Shown: positions 37,061 through 48,148 of the stretch, in pieces
Numbering within the stretch: the stretch's first letter is position 1
Layout: each line of letters begins with the position of its first letter
The notes under the pieces: model-generated
Told to the model about the DNA's origin: nothing
Seen by the model: the letters and a program-made list of their open reading frames with translations, nothing else
The model's database searches: none
Source of the DNA: Diospyros lotus
Lineage: Eukaryota > Streptophyta > Magnoliopsida > Ericales > Ebenaceae
DNA: 64,000 nt
Assembly (NCBI RefSeq): GCF_014633365.1
Contig: NC_068340.1
Coordinates: forward strand, 18,703,879 to 18,767,878
Direction of reading: 5' to 3'
Translations under genes and position numbers: made by a program

Positions 37061-38304
37061 TCTTAGATACATTGATACTCACACGTATATAACATTTATA
37101 ATAATGTGTAGGTATGTTTATAAATAATTACCCACATATTTGTTACATTTATTAATATGTGTGGGTAATATAATTCAAAAAACTGCCACATTAACTAATA
37201 CATGGATACCCAAACAAATATAACATTTGTAATTATGTGTGGGTAAATTTATAAACAATTACCCACACATGCGTAACATTTATTAATATGCGTGGTTAAT
37301 ATAATCGAAAATAAATGCCACATCAGATAAAATTTTATCGAAAAATATCCCACCAACCTCTAAAAGTGGAGGGAATTTTTTTCGCCAAAATAAATGTGGG
37401 TACATCAATTACCCATACATAAAAAATGTGGATAATGTAACGAGTTTGTCTCATTTAATCACCCACACATAATACCCTTATGTGTGGGTAAGTTTATAAA
37501 TAATTACCCACACATACGTAACAATTATTAATATGTGTAGGCAATATAATCCAAAAAACTGCCACATCAGCTAATACTTAAATATCCACACATATATAAT
37601 ATTTGTACTTATGTGTGGGTAAATTTTTAAACACTTACCCACACATGCGTAACATTTATTAATATGTGTGGGTAATATAATCCAAAATAAATGCCACATC
37701 AAATAAAATTTTATCGAAAAATCTCTCACCAACCTCTAAAAGTGGAGGGAATTTTTTTCGCCAAAATAAGTGTAGGTATATCAATTTACCCACACATAAT
37801 AAATGTGGATAATGTAATAAGTTTGTCTCATTTAATCACCCACGCATATTACCATTATGTGTGGGTACTTTAAGTGTGGGTAAGTTTATAAATAATTCCC
37901 CACATATGTAACATTGATTAATATGTGGGCAATATAATCTAAAAAACTGGCACATCAGCTAATGTGTGGACACCCACACATATATAACATTTATAATTAT
38001 GTGTGGATAAGTTTATAAACAATTACCCACACATGCTTAACATTTATCATTATGTGTGGGTAATATACGCCAAAATAAATTCCACATCAGCTAGAATTTT
38101 ATCGAAAAATATCCCACCAAGCTCTGAAAGTGGAAGGAATTTTTTTTGCCAAAATAAGTATGGGTATATCAATTTACCCACACATAATAAATGTGGATAA
38201 TGTAACGAGTTTATCTAATTTAATTACCCACACATATTACTATTATGTGTGGGTAAATACCTACGTATAATATGTGTGGGTAAAACCCTCAAATTCTTGT
38301 AGTG
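37060..38304. repeat. right subterminal array of CACTA 2, three ~380-bp tandem units
   Basis: The anchor TTTTATCGAAAAAT plus AAAGTGGAGGGAATTTTTTT recurs at 37,333, 37,709 and 38,097, giving unit lengths of 376 and 388. Each unit carries several ACCCACACAT motifs in both orientations. The array ends at the terminus TTCTTGTAGTG at 38,304. Confidence 0.88.
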
Positions 38305-38570
38305 ATTTTTACGAGACATCTGATAGGTCTTGTTTGTTTTTCCCTCTTTAGAGAAAACAAATAACTTCCATATAGTTTCACCCGTTTCCTTATTCTTTTT
38401 GCTATTTGCAATTCAAGTGCTAAAACTCGCTTCTCATGCATATACATTGTAAAGAGTGTAAGCCTCCTCGTGTGATTCAAATACCTGGCCAATATTTGAA
38501 ATTTGACCAATGGAAACTTGAGGCAGATACAATTATCAAAACGTTGTGATTCCTTCCCTACAAAAAAAGT
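38305..38570 (-). pseudogene. FAR1/MULE transposase, N-terminal part cut off by CACTA 2
   Basis: The minus strand reads GQVFESHEEAYTLYNVYA, stop, EASFST, stop, IANSKKNKETGETIWKLFVF, SKEGKTNKTYQMSRKN, then the CACTA terminus. This is the start of the FAR1 zinc-finger DNA-binding domain. Both stops are TGA where the family often has Arg (CGA), consistent with decay of methylated CpG. The first half joins the part beginning at 25,542 in frame through the shared CGTAAAAAT. The true start codon was not identified. Confidence 0.87.
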
Positions 38571-39292
38571 TACGCTCTAGTTAAAAATAACACACTAGGA
38601 CAACACAAGATATATCAATAAATTAACTACAAAGTATGTCTTCAATACTACTAGTAAATGACAATGCTCATTAGACAAAATGAGCGAGGTAAAATTTAAG
38701 AGATGAAAAAATCTAAGCAACATACCAAAGGTGATGGTGGAGTAAAATATATTAAGAAAGGAACATAATGAATTTAAATTGCAAGTGAGATTTTGATGCT
38801 TAGAGTTTCATCGAAGGGGTGGGGTTTAAATGGGGAAGGAGAAAGGGTGGTTCAGGGATTTAATTGGGGGGGTGTTCATGGGGAAAGGGGGCTAAAATAG
38901 GGTGGGCAGAAAGGTGAGGGGGATTTGCAGCTACCTAGGGGGAGGGAGGGGGAGATAGAGAGTGATTTATTGAAAGATTTTATGGGGAAGGGGCGAGGGG
39001 AAATAAGGATGGGGGCCAATTATTTTTTTGTATGAGCATACACCGGAAAGCTCTTAACTGGGTGTTTGGGGGTGGGGGTCCTGGCTGGGTGATTTCGGGG
39101 GGGGGGGGGGGGGGGGGAGGAAAGACAATTATTTGCACGCATGTGTTATTTAAGGGAGGGGTTTACATCTTGGCTGGGTGTTTGGGGGTGGGGGTCCTAG
39201 CTGGGTGATTGGGGGAGGGGGGGAAGGAAAGATAATTATTGAGGGGTTCACATTGAGGGTAGGGGTTGTTCTAAAATTTTAAAATTGAGGGT
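38571..39292. other. G-rich region between the FAR1 gene and right inverted repeat
   Basis: Upstream of the transposase on its own strand. It becomes strongly G-rich from 38,815, with a run of 21 G at 39,097-39,117. A tandem copy of GGCTGGGTGTTTGGGGGTGG occurs at about 39,055 and 39,173. No gene. Confidence 0.6.
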
Positions 39293-39604
39293 ATAATAAT
39301 TAATTTATAATAATTTTAAAGTTACATAAAATCACATAAAGGGACGCCTTTAACAAATCAATTGTTAAGTCTCTTATTAATTCATTTTTTATAAATTATA
39401 TTAATTTATTAAGTTATTAAATAAAATTAATTTATTTTTTATAAAATACTCGCATTAATTTTGATGTGACTTGGGGGTATGTTCAGGGGGTAGGGGGTAT
39501 GTTCAGAGGGTGTGTTAGGGGGGGTCAATTGTGGGCGGGGCATGCATTTTGGGGAGGTGGGGGCGAGCAACATAAGTTTGCCCGCCACGGGCAACATAGC
39601 AATC
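39293..39604 (-). repeat. right terminal inverted repeat of the Mutator-like element
   Basis: Inverted partner of 22,795-23,143; outer end GCAATC at 39,604. Confidence 0.93.
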
Positions 39605-40687
39605 TTGTATTAATAAGTTATCAAAATGCTTAAGCTAGAGTATCTTTGTGATATATGTTATGCTTTGTAGTTGAGTATCATATTTTGTGTTCAACATATT
39701 CGTTTTTATGTTAGTCAAGTAATAAAAAGTTACTTGACTTAAGAATGTTTCATGAGAATATATTTCATTAAGTTATTATGAAAAATCATGTCTCTATGTG
39801 TTTTGCATCCTTATGTTTCTTGCTATAATGATTCTTATTTGAATCTAGAAATAGGATGTCATTTAGTTGAGTAACATGTATTGTTCTCAACGTGTAATCA
39901 AAAGCCATGTGCTTTAAAATATCTCATTATTTTGGTTGCTCTGAGGATTTTTATGTAATCAAGTGGATGTATTTAGGAAGTTAGATTTATCTAACTTTCA
40001 CAAACAACACTTTTGTTTGTTTAAGCTATGAGAAAAATGTGTTCTATATTTTAAGCTTAACGTCTATAATGTTGAGGTGCTTATGAGAAACTTGTACATC
40101 ATATATTAATGATTTACGTTTCTCATTTAGTTGTTGTCATCAAGGAGAAAATTGTTTTCATGTTATTCAAAACAATATATATTGTTTAATTTGAAGAGTA
40201 ACGCCAACATTTGGTGTATCATGCAAGGGTTTTGTTAGTTTTTAAAAATATTTTTTGAAAACACATACAAAGGTAGTAGAAACAAATATAGAATTACCTT
40301 GCAAGACTCAGTTTCCCATGACCATATGCAATACAAAACAAACCATTCCATAAGGGGTTGTAGGATATACCTCTTAGATGGTTTGGAGGCTAATGAAGGA
40401 TTTGAAATTCTCCTGAATAGCAATTGTTGCTCCTTTAAACTCCTCCCAAACAATACCTCGATTAGACTGAACCGACCCCCTAATGCACGAGGGGCCTAGT
40501 TAGTCCACACTCCAATGAGTGGATGAATCCCTCAATCCAATCTATGTGCTAGCCAGATTGAATGAGGGAGATTGAGTTAAAATTGGGGTTCAAAAGAATA
40601 GAAATTTCAACACAATAACAATCTCATTGTTATGTTGAAATTGCTACAATAGCTATGAGAGAAAGTGTTGGGTTTGAAATACTATGG
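39605..40687. other. non-coding flank, unresolved retroelement debris
   Basis: 39,605-40,150 looks like the continuation of 21,530-22,794 (similar composition, ACTTGACTTAAG-type motifs, ending TTGTCATCAAGGAG). 40,241-40,660 contains no domain I can name; it may be the other half of the LTR-like DNA at 41,791-42,890, separated by copy B. Confidence 0.35.
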
Positions 40688-41790
40688 CATGCACCCAAAA
40701 GGGGGGGTGAATTGGGTGATTTAAAACTTGATCATAGAACTTGAAATCTTTTTGTTCTAAATGAGGTTTTAGTGATTTAAAACATAAAGCATATAAAATA
40801 ACAAATGCAAAGCTTAAAGAATATATATAAAACAAGAAAGATAAAAGAGGCAAAGGATTTATAGTGGTTCGGCTTAAACCAAGTCTAATCCACTATCTTA
40901 GCTCTCACTAAATATTTTAAACCAATTCACTAAAACCTCCAACCTGATCCAAGTAGGCCCTCTAGTCTAAAACTAGGAAATTACAAACTTCTTACTTATA
41001 CACAAGTAGGCCCTCTAGCTTACAAGCTAGGAAATACAAGAAGTAATACAGAAAATAGATTCTAAGAGATGAAACTCTTAGATTACTAGATCTCTCAAAA
41101 ATCACAAGGCTTGTAAAAGAAGTGATACAAAATGAATGTAAAGCCTTTGAGAGAAAAATGAATAAAACAATGAAGCTCTTGAAGAATAAACACTTGTATG
41201 CTTGTAATGAACTCTCTTGCATGCCTTGAGTCATCCATCTATCTTCTATTTATAATGCATCTCGAGCCCATTCAAAAATGTAGTAGTTGGAGAAGGCAAA
41301 CTAGTCGTTAGAAGCTATCAGAGACAAACTGTCGACATAAGAAAATGGTTAGTCGACAGATTCAAGCCAATTACAACACTTAGTCAACAGATTGAATGAG
41401 ATAGTCGACAGAATCACAATACAATATAAGACTTAGTCGATAGATTGGAGCCTTTTGTCGATAGAACCAATACATTGATTATGTTAGTCGACAGAGCCTA
41501 AGGCTTAATCGACAGATCATGGCCACTTAGTCAACAAATGCTACAAATTTGTCTTTAACTTTATTTTCCAATATTTTGAGATTTAATTAAAATTTAATAC
41601 TTTATTTTTCTAATCTCCTAAATCATAAAAAACACATATATATTGGAAAATACTTTGACCAAACATCTTTGAAACTTGTGAGCCAATATGAAAAACTTTG
41701 GGGAAATAATATGAGTTCATTTAATTTGGTGCATCAAGATAATAATCATTAATAATTTCATCATCAAAACTATATTAAAGGCAAAACATC
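40688..41790 (+). repeat. dispersed non-coding repeat family, copy B
   Basis: Head GGGGGGGTGAATTGGGTG at about 40,700; box ATTTATAGTGGTTCGGC at 40,857-40,873; AAGTCTAATCCAC follows. The motif cluster (AGTCGACAGATT, AGTCGACAGA, GTCGATAGA and similar, at least nine) spans 41,320-41,545. The tail includes TATTTTTCTAATCTCC (41,605) and TTCATCATCAAAAC (41,758), both also in copy A. Confidence 0.68.
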
Positions 41791-42900
41791 AGCAAGAAGC
41801 AATGGAGAAGGAGTAAGGGCTCTGGAAAGAGAAGAAGAAACGAGCAAGGTCGAGAAACGGTTTTGTAACAATTGCAAATGGGCTTTTCACTACACTTTTG
41901 TTCTTCTTCATTTTTTGCTTAAATATGAACCCCAAAACCCTAGGCATCCAAATTGGACGAATCGACTATAGAAGAGAGAGAGAATGGACCCTTAAGGGGA
42001 GACATGAAGGACGCACGTCATCGTCCCTTTTGTCCTCATGTGCCATGTGCCCCCAAAACGACTGCAGAAATGATAAATCAATCATACGATTTGTGACCCT
42101 CTGGAATAGAAATGGTTGACCATTCCAAAGGAACTATCGACCGATTTGGCATTGATTCGGTCAACAGCCTCTGTGGCTTGTCGATCATTTTCGGCCTTTC
42201 CGTCCAAGTTTCCATAAATTGTATTTAGGCCCACCATTAACTATTAATGGCCATTTCATCATCTCATGATGAAACCAAAGACCTCATTAACTCTTAACGG
42301 CATGCTTGTCAAGTGTACCCTGGCCAGGGGTTTCTTCAATCAAAACCACCAATGATTGAGTAGGATGTTCACCTCACACTAGAGTTTGATGGATTCCATT
42401 AGTAATCACTTGCCTCTATACACCACTACACATGGACCACATAGAGCATCTCTCACCCAGTAATTGGATGATTCTTATCAACGGTAAATCCCTAGCACCA
42501 ACATACAAGACAATTGTGTTGCCTCTAGTCTAAGAACTAGTAACACAATCGAAGCCTGTGATAAATCATAGATTCTCTCAACCATCTGATCTATCATATG
42601 AGTCACATTCAGTAGATTTATTTCACTAATACCTACCCACATGTCTACTATATCCATCTCATGGATTATGGTATGCAAATCACCATCGTTTAATCATTTG
42701 TATCTCATTCTAATCAAAGGTAGTAACCCTTATTTTAGTCAATAATTGATTAATCATAGCCCACTTTTGAGAAATCTAAGGATCGAGAATACTTTTAAGT
42801 GATCTTTAACTTGAAAGTCGTTGTCACATATTCTTAACACTTAAGAATAATACTATCGTCAGGAAACTCTAAGGGCTCATTCATATGAATTGATTAGAGG
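41791..42900. other. non-coding, LTR-like debris
   Basis: No domain recognised. A further small cluster of TCGACCGATT/GGTCAACAG motifs lies at 42,115-42,195. The sequence resembles a decayed LTR or leader, orientation unknown. Confidence 0.3.
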
Positions 42901-42903
42901 GTT

Positions 42904-43005
42904 ATGAATGAAGATATGACCTTAAAATGTGTTTTCATATTTTGATAGCATCTAGCAAATATAATAAAATGTGTTTTCATATTTTAAGGTCATATCTTCA
43001 TTCAT
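42904..43005. repeat. perfect 25-bp inverted repeat with direct repeats
   Basis: Arms 42,904-42,928 and 42,981-43,005 are exact reverse complements (ATGAATGAAGATATGACC... and its complement). AAATGTGTTTTCATAT occurs twice in the loop region and a third time at about 43,055. Confidence 0.95.
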
Positions 43006-43109
43006 CTCATTATAGCAATTGTAATAATGAGACGATTAAGGTCATATTTTCTAGATTAAAATGTGTTTTCATATTCTTGCTAGATGCCATCAAAATCTAG
43101 CATTAGGGC

Positions 43110-44447
43110 ACTAACACTAACATGATTGATAATCGTCCAAGAGTTATGCATAATCGAGTATATCCTTGCATTAATTGAGTATATTGGTTCCTTAGTTGAG
43201 TATGATTGCTTATAAGGTTTTAATTAAGTATTTTTATAAACAATCAAATGTATTTTGATGAATAATCAACTATTAGTGAGTGATAGTCGAGTATGATATG
43301 CAAGCTCTCTATATTTCAAGTTACATCAAGTTACTAAAGAGCTTGCATGAGTATCTGATGAGTTTACTCGAGTATTTAAAATATAATAGAGTGCTGACAA
43401 AATATACTCAAGTATGAAGCTTATACAATCGAGTATAAATTTCATTAGTCGAGTGAATAAGTACTGAAGTTAAAAAAAGAGCTATTAAACTAGCCATTGC
43501 ACGATCTTTAAAGGCACAAATTGGACTGTTTAGGCTCCAAAAAAGCTCTAAATATTTCATAAATAATTAAGCATGATATTTAAATATTCTAATGATTAAT
43601 TTATGAAAAAGAAAGCAGTCATTGTAGATTTCTACTCTTTTGACAGCAACTATAAAAGGAGATGAAGTTGAAGATAAAGGATGCGATTCTTGAATTCTTC
43701 CAACTGACTTGAGACAAAGAGTCTCTTCAAGCTTTTATCATTTAGAAAAAGAGAGGAATGCTTACATTTTGTTTATTCTTTCTATCTCTGTTTTCGTTGT
43801 GAGAAGATATTCATGTCATTTGTACTTTATCTTGTAAAAGCTTCTCAAGTGCTCCAAATTGTAAACTTCTTATATCTTATTGTGGTTACGCCTGATCCCT
43901 AAAAGGCAAAAGGTTGGGCCTAATCCTTTGAAAAGGCAGGAGGGTACGCCTGATCCTTTAAAAGGAAATGGTTTTGTTTGAGCCTTTAAAAATCGATTGT
44001 ATTGGTTACTGTTGAGCCAGTGGAAAAGCAAAGGTTATAGCTGCACCTTTGAAAAACTAAGGTTATAATTGAGTCTAGAAAATCTAAGTGGATAAATCTT
44101 TGGTGAATAGGCAAGGGAGTGGAGTAGTCTTGTTGGTCGAACCACTATAAATCTGGGTGCTACATTCCTTACTTCTTTCTTTTATTTCAGCACTTTCATT
44201 CATCCTTTAGCAAAAGTCATTTTTCAGCATCTTTGATTTCAATTTTAATTCCTTCAGCAACCAATTTTTGAAACTATAAAAGGATAAATCTTTTTGTGTT
44301 AAATTTATTTTACACTTGTAACACATCATTGTCTATCAAAGCTATAGTTAAAGCATCAATTATAATTTGAAAAGCTGAAACAATTTTATTCAAAGAGTGT
44401 TTAAAATCAAGAAAATTTTTTAAAACCTAATTCACTCTCCTCTTGGG
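43110..44447 (-). repeat. dispersed non-coding repeat family, copy E (reverse orientation)
   Basis: On the minus strand: head CCCAAGAGGAGAGTGAATTA (44,447 down), box ATTTATAGTGGTTCGACC (44,152-44,135), and CTACTCCACT with TTCACC as in copy A. The motif cluster here is of TCGAGTATA/ACTCGAGTA type (43,130-43,460) instead of GTCGACAGAT. Between box and cluster are short repeats of GCCTGATCCTTTAAAAGG (43,885-43,975), not seen in A-C. Confidence 0.62.
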
Positions 44448-44511
44448 CATCCGTTAGTTCTTTCACAGCTCAGCAACGTAGTGAGTTAGGGTGTTCCTTT
44501 TTATTTTCCAA

Positions 44512-44712
44512 GCATCATATACCTCTACATCTCTCTAATGTTGGGCTATATTCCCACTATCAGATTGAACCATGACATTTGCTAAAATCATTGTGACTTC
44601 GAGTTCTTCCAATATAAATTGCACCTTTCGATGCCACATATCATAATTCCTTCCAAACAACTTTTCACCCTTATTCAGTTTTGCAATTATACTCTTAGTT
44701 GTAGTAGTCATG
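44512..44712 (-). pseudogene. Ty1/copia gag N-terminus fragment
   Basis: ATG at 44,712 gives MTTTTKSIIAKLNKGEKLFG, then NYDMWHRKVQFILEELEVTM, the start of a copia-type gag. A stop lies near 44,540 and coding is lost at about 44,510, where repeat copy E begins. It differs from the gag of the full copia element to the right. Confidence 0.68.
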
Positions 44713-45201
44713 ATAACTGGTTAAGGGACATGACAATTCATGACCTAGCATATAGTTTCACAACATAATAATTACAACAAAACAAATCAAGATTATAATA
44801 ATGTCCCATGTGTATTGGAATCGAAAGATCGTTGATGCTTCCAATCATCATTCATATACACATGTTCGACTATTGTATATAATTAATTACAATTTGCAGA
44901 ATCCACATAACGTAAAATGTGTACGACATATTTATCTCATTTACATATTCACTTTTAACATAAATACTTGCAACTTAGGCAATTATAGTGTCAAAATTAA
45001 AACACATGATAACTTTTCATGATTATGCACGAGAATTAAAGTGTACACACAACCCTAGTATGTGTTATAGGTTTAGACAAAATTTAAATAAAATTTACCT
45101 AGAGTATTTAATCCATGCATATGTACCATAGAACATGTCATAGAGATTGAAGATAACATCACTAATTTTCAAACAAAAATAGTTTTCCAAAAATTTTGGA
45201 T
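44713..45201. other. probable leader of the decayed copia gag
   Basis: AT-rich non-coding sequence upstream of the gag fragment on the minus strand. No primer binding site. It ends where similarity to the Tork-like leader (45,202 onwards) begins. Confidence 0.35.
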
Positions 45202-45461
45202 ATGCCACAGCCTGCAACAACACACACCGTCGGCGAGCGGTGAGTAGGCTGGCAAGCGCCGGTCAGGGCAACACTACTCGGTCGGATGATCACGAATCTG
45301 GGGTTGGTTTACCCTGAATCACTCACTGCACAAAGCAATCAAAGTTTAGACGATTCGGATTCAACATAAACCCTAGAAGGCTTACCGTGTAAATCAATTG
45401 AGAAAACCAGAGGGGTTTTTCGATTAGGTTTTGATTTCACACAACTCAGGAGCCACACAAG

Positions 45462-45473
45462 GCTCTGATACCA
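45462..45473 (-). other. primer binding site of the extra leader copy
   Basis: TGGTATCAGAGC on the minus strand, complementary to the 3' end of initiator tRNA-Met, two bases beyond the left LTR. A complete single element would not have it here. Confidence 0.8.
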
Positions 45474-45475
45474 TT

Positions 45476-46307
45476 TGTTGTGGAAGAACACTTTACAAAA
45501 CAGAATCAATTAGTGCAATAATATTCAAAACCAAAATATCAAACTGATACAAGAACACAAATAACACAAAAATAAAACTCCTTGTAAGGCGATTCAAGGC
45601 TCAGATATGAGTTTGTCCAGATCGTACCACTCAGGTAACGCCAAATGAATAAGCCCACCAAACCACAGAGAAGCCCCAAAATCCCAAGGACCAAAGCCCT
45701 CAAATGCTCAAACCCTTTTGCCGATAGACAACCCTCACCAAAACACCACCCATAAAGTAACTCACCAGAATGATCCACCAAGGAATAGAGAGTACCACTC
45801 ACAAAGAAGATGGAATCAAGATCAGTTGTCGAGAGCTTACCTTAGAAGGAACTATCGAGGTATACAAATAGAGATAACTGACCGATCGACTAAGGGGGGT
45901 CACAAGGAAGACCATCGCCATGGAAAGGAGGATCTGGCCGAGAAAGGTAAGAAAGACTCACAAAGATCGGCCATCAAAGGAAGCTATCGGGAGAACAAGA
46001 GAGAGAGAGAGAGAAACACAATCATTAATAAAGGGCAATAGAAAGCAACAAGGGCCCTTTTATATGACGTCCCTAGTGCAAGGCAAACAGGTAAGTGGGC
46101 TTGGGCTTGGGCTTCCTTAAGCCTTGAGCAAATGGGCTCAGCCCATTTCTCCTCCAAAGACTTAATAAAGGGGTTTATAGCCCGACTTCTAATGGGCTGC
46201 CAATGAGTGGTATTGTGGACAATACTTTAATCCTAGGCCAAAGCCTATGAAGATAAACTCGAACCCTCGTCATAGCCTTGGGCCTCATTAGGAAACAAAA
46301 ATCAACA
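45476..46307 (-). repeat. left (3') LTR of the copia element
   Basis: 832 bases, TGTTG...CAACA on the plus strand, aligned along its length with 51,078-51,897. On the minus strand it starts TGTTGATTTTTGTTTCC just after the polypurine tract. Confidence 0.92.
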
Positions 46308-46322
46308 AATCTCCACCTATTT
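46308..46322 (-). other. polypurine tract of the copia element
   Basis: AAATAGGTGGAGATT on the minus strand directly before the left LTR. Confidence 0.75.
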
Positions 46323-46403
46323 CCCAATGAAGCCAGCACACACAAATAGCAAGCAATAAGCACATGCAACATAATGCAAACCATTCAACAAATGCATAAG
46401 CAA

Positions 46404-47917
46404 TTATCGAGTAACCTTACCAATGTTAAGAAGATCGAGGCAGCTTCTAAATTTACCCATAGGCAAAATTTTAGTCCCCATATCAACAGGATTATATTCA
46501 GAAAGCACTTTTTCTAGTTTAATAATGTTTTGAGACACAATATCACAAATAAAATGCAATCTCACATCTATATGTTTAGTGCGTTTGTGAAAAACAGGAT
46601 TTTTACACAAGTGAATTGCAGATTGACTATCAGAGAAAACAGTCACATTATCATTAAGAACACACAATTCATTTAGCAATCCCTTAAACCATAGGGCTTC
46701 CTTAATAGCCTTTGTAGCAGCAATGTATTCTGACTTGGTGATAGAGAGGGCAACAATATGTTGAAACTGAGACTTCCAACTAATGCATGATTCACACAAA
46801 GTAAATATATAGGATGATGTGGACTTTCGATTATCTCTATCACCAGCATAGTCTGAATCAGTAAACCCTTTAAATCTCACACTATTGGACTTATGCTTAT
46901 ATATTAATCCTACATTATAGGTGCCTCTCAAATACTTCAATAACCATTTCATTGCTTCCCAATGATAGGGACCTGGGTTTGTCATAAATCTACTAAGAGT
47001 GCTAACAACATAAGCTAAGTCTGGCCTGGTACACACCATAAGGTACATGACTAAACCTATTGCATTTGAGTAAGGAATTCTATTTATATATTGCTCTTCC
47101 TCCTCATTAGCGGGAGATTTATCTTTAGATAATATGAAATGGTTTCCTAAAGGTAATGATACTGATTTACTATCATGCATGCCAAATCTTTTTAGAATTT
47201 TTAACAAATGCTATTTGATGCAAAAATAACATAGAATTTGACCTATCTCTTACAATCTTCATACCTAGGATCCTTTTAGTTATACCTAAGTCTTTCATGT
47301 CGAATTCTCCACCTAAAGTAGATTTTATGCTATCGATCTTTTTAACATCAAGGCCAATAAGAAGCATGTCATCAACATAAAGTAAAAGGCACACACAGTC
47401 ATCTTTATTTTTATGCTAAAAATACAAGCAATAATCAAACTCACTTCTTTTAAAATCGATTGATTTAACAAAGGAGTCAAAACATTTATACCATTGTCTT
47501 GCGGACTGTTTTAAACCATATAAGGATTTTTTTTAAGAAACACACAAAATCTGGTTTTCTTTTGTCTTCAAAACCTTTGGGTTGAAACATAAAGATTTTT
47601 TCTTCTAAATCACCATGCAGGAAAGCAGTTTTTACATCTAGTTGTTCAAGTTTACAATCAAAATATGCAACTAATCCAAGCATGACACATATGGTGGTAT
47701 ACTTAACAACTGGTGAAAAAATCTCAATATAATCTACCCCTTCCTTTTGTGTGAATCCCTTGGCTACTAACCTAGCCTTAAACCTTGTTGGTTCACTATC
47801 ACTTGTACCCTCTTTAACCTTATAAATCCACTTGCAACCCACAATAGACTTGTCCTTAGGTCTAGGGACTAACTCCCAAGTTTGGTTTTTGTTGAGGGAA
47901 CTCATCTCCTCTTTCAT
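46404..47917 (-). pseudogene. copia reverse transcriptase and RNase H, frameshifted
   Basis: RT starts near 47,917 (SLNKNQTWELVPRPKDKSIV, GCKWIYKVKEG, FSPVVKYTTICVMLGLVAYF, KLEQLDVKTAFLHGDLEEKI). A run of A at about 47,525-47,533 shifts the frame; the alternative frame continues SLYGLKQSARQWYKCFDSF. The catalytic LLYVDDMLLIGLD is at about 47,385. A second shift near 47,200 leads to RNase H (VCTRPDLAYVVSTLSRFM, GFTDSDYAGDRDNRKSTSSY, ALSITKSEYIAATKAIKEAL, HKRTKHIDVRLHFI), ending at 46,404. Nearly all motifs are present; only shifts and a few stops break it. Confidence 0.9.
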
Positions 47918-48148
47918 TGATTCTATCCACTCGTTGGAATATTTACTTCTTATGGCTTCCTTATATGTGCTAGGTTCATTTTCAGCTAACTCTTGGTATC
48001 TAGCATAAGCTAATTCGAAATCTGATGCTACCCTTTGAGGTAACCTATGAGACCTTCTTTCCCTATCCTAAGCTAGTTAATAATCAAAAACTGGTGGCTG
48101 GACATTAGGGTATTCTTCTATTGTTTCTCTCTCCTCATCTATTTCAGG

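Larger units (their letters stand above)
25543..38304 (-). mobile_element. CACTA (En/Spm) element 2, inserted in the FAR1/MULE gene
   Basis: It is 12,762 bases long and carries ORF1 and TNP2 on the minus strand, with arrays of TACCCACACATA/TATGTGTGGGTAA at both ends. The right terminus reads CACTACAAGAATTTGAGGG inwards from 38,304. The left terminus begins at 25,543 with TGTGAGGGTTTTACCC, so it lacks the outer CACTACAAGAATT. The element is bounded by identical 9-mers ATTTTTACG at 25,534-25,542 and 38,305-38,313, which are single in the reconstructed target reading frame. Confidence 0.93.
22795..39604 (-). mobile_element. Mutator-like element with FAR1-type transposase, split by CACTA 2
   Basis: Long terminal inverted repeats (22,795-23,143 and 39,293-39,604) both begin GATTGCTATGTTGCC reading inwards. 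Between them, on the minus strand, is a FAR1/MULE transposase gene broken by the 12.76-kb CACTA element 2. Without the insert the element is about 4 kb, a usual size. No 9-bp target duplication is visible at its outer ends (left flank AATGAGCAG, right flank TTGTATTAA), so flanks have diverged or been rearranged. Confidence 0.85.

Noticed and set aside
22795..39604. A resident FRS transcription factor gene
   Set aside because: The gene is flanked by long matching inverted repeats at element-like distances, which favours a Mutator transposase; it is also broken by stops.
45539..46384. Frames within the copia LTRs (also 51,219-51,748)
   Set aside because: Both LTRs show similar frames that are not conserved in length; LTRs do not encode proteins in this family.
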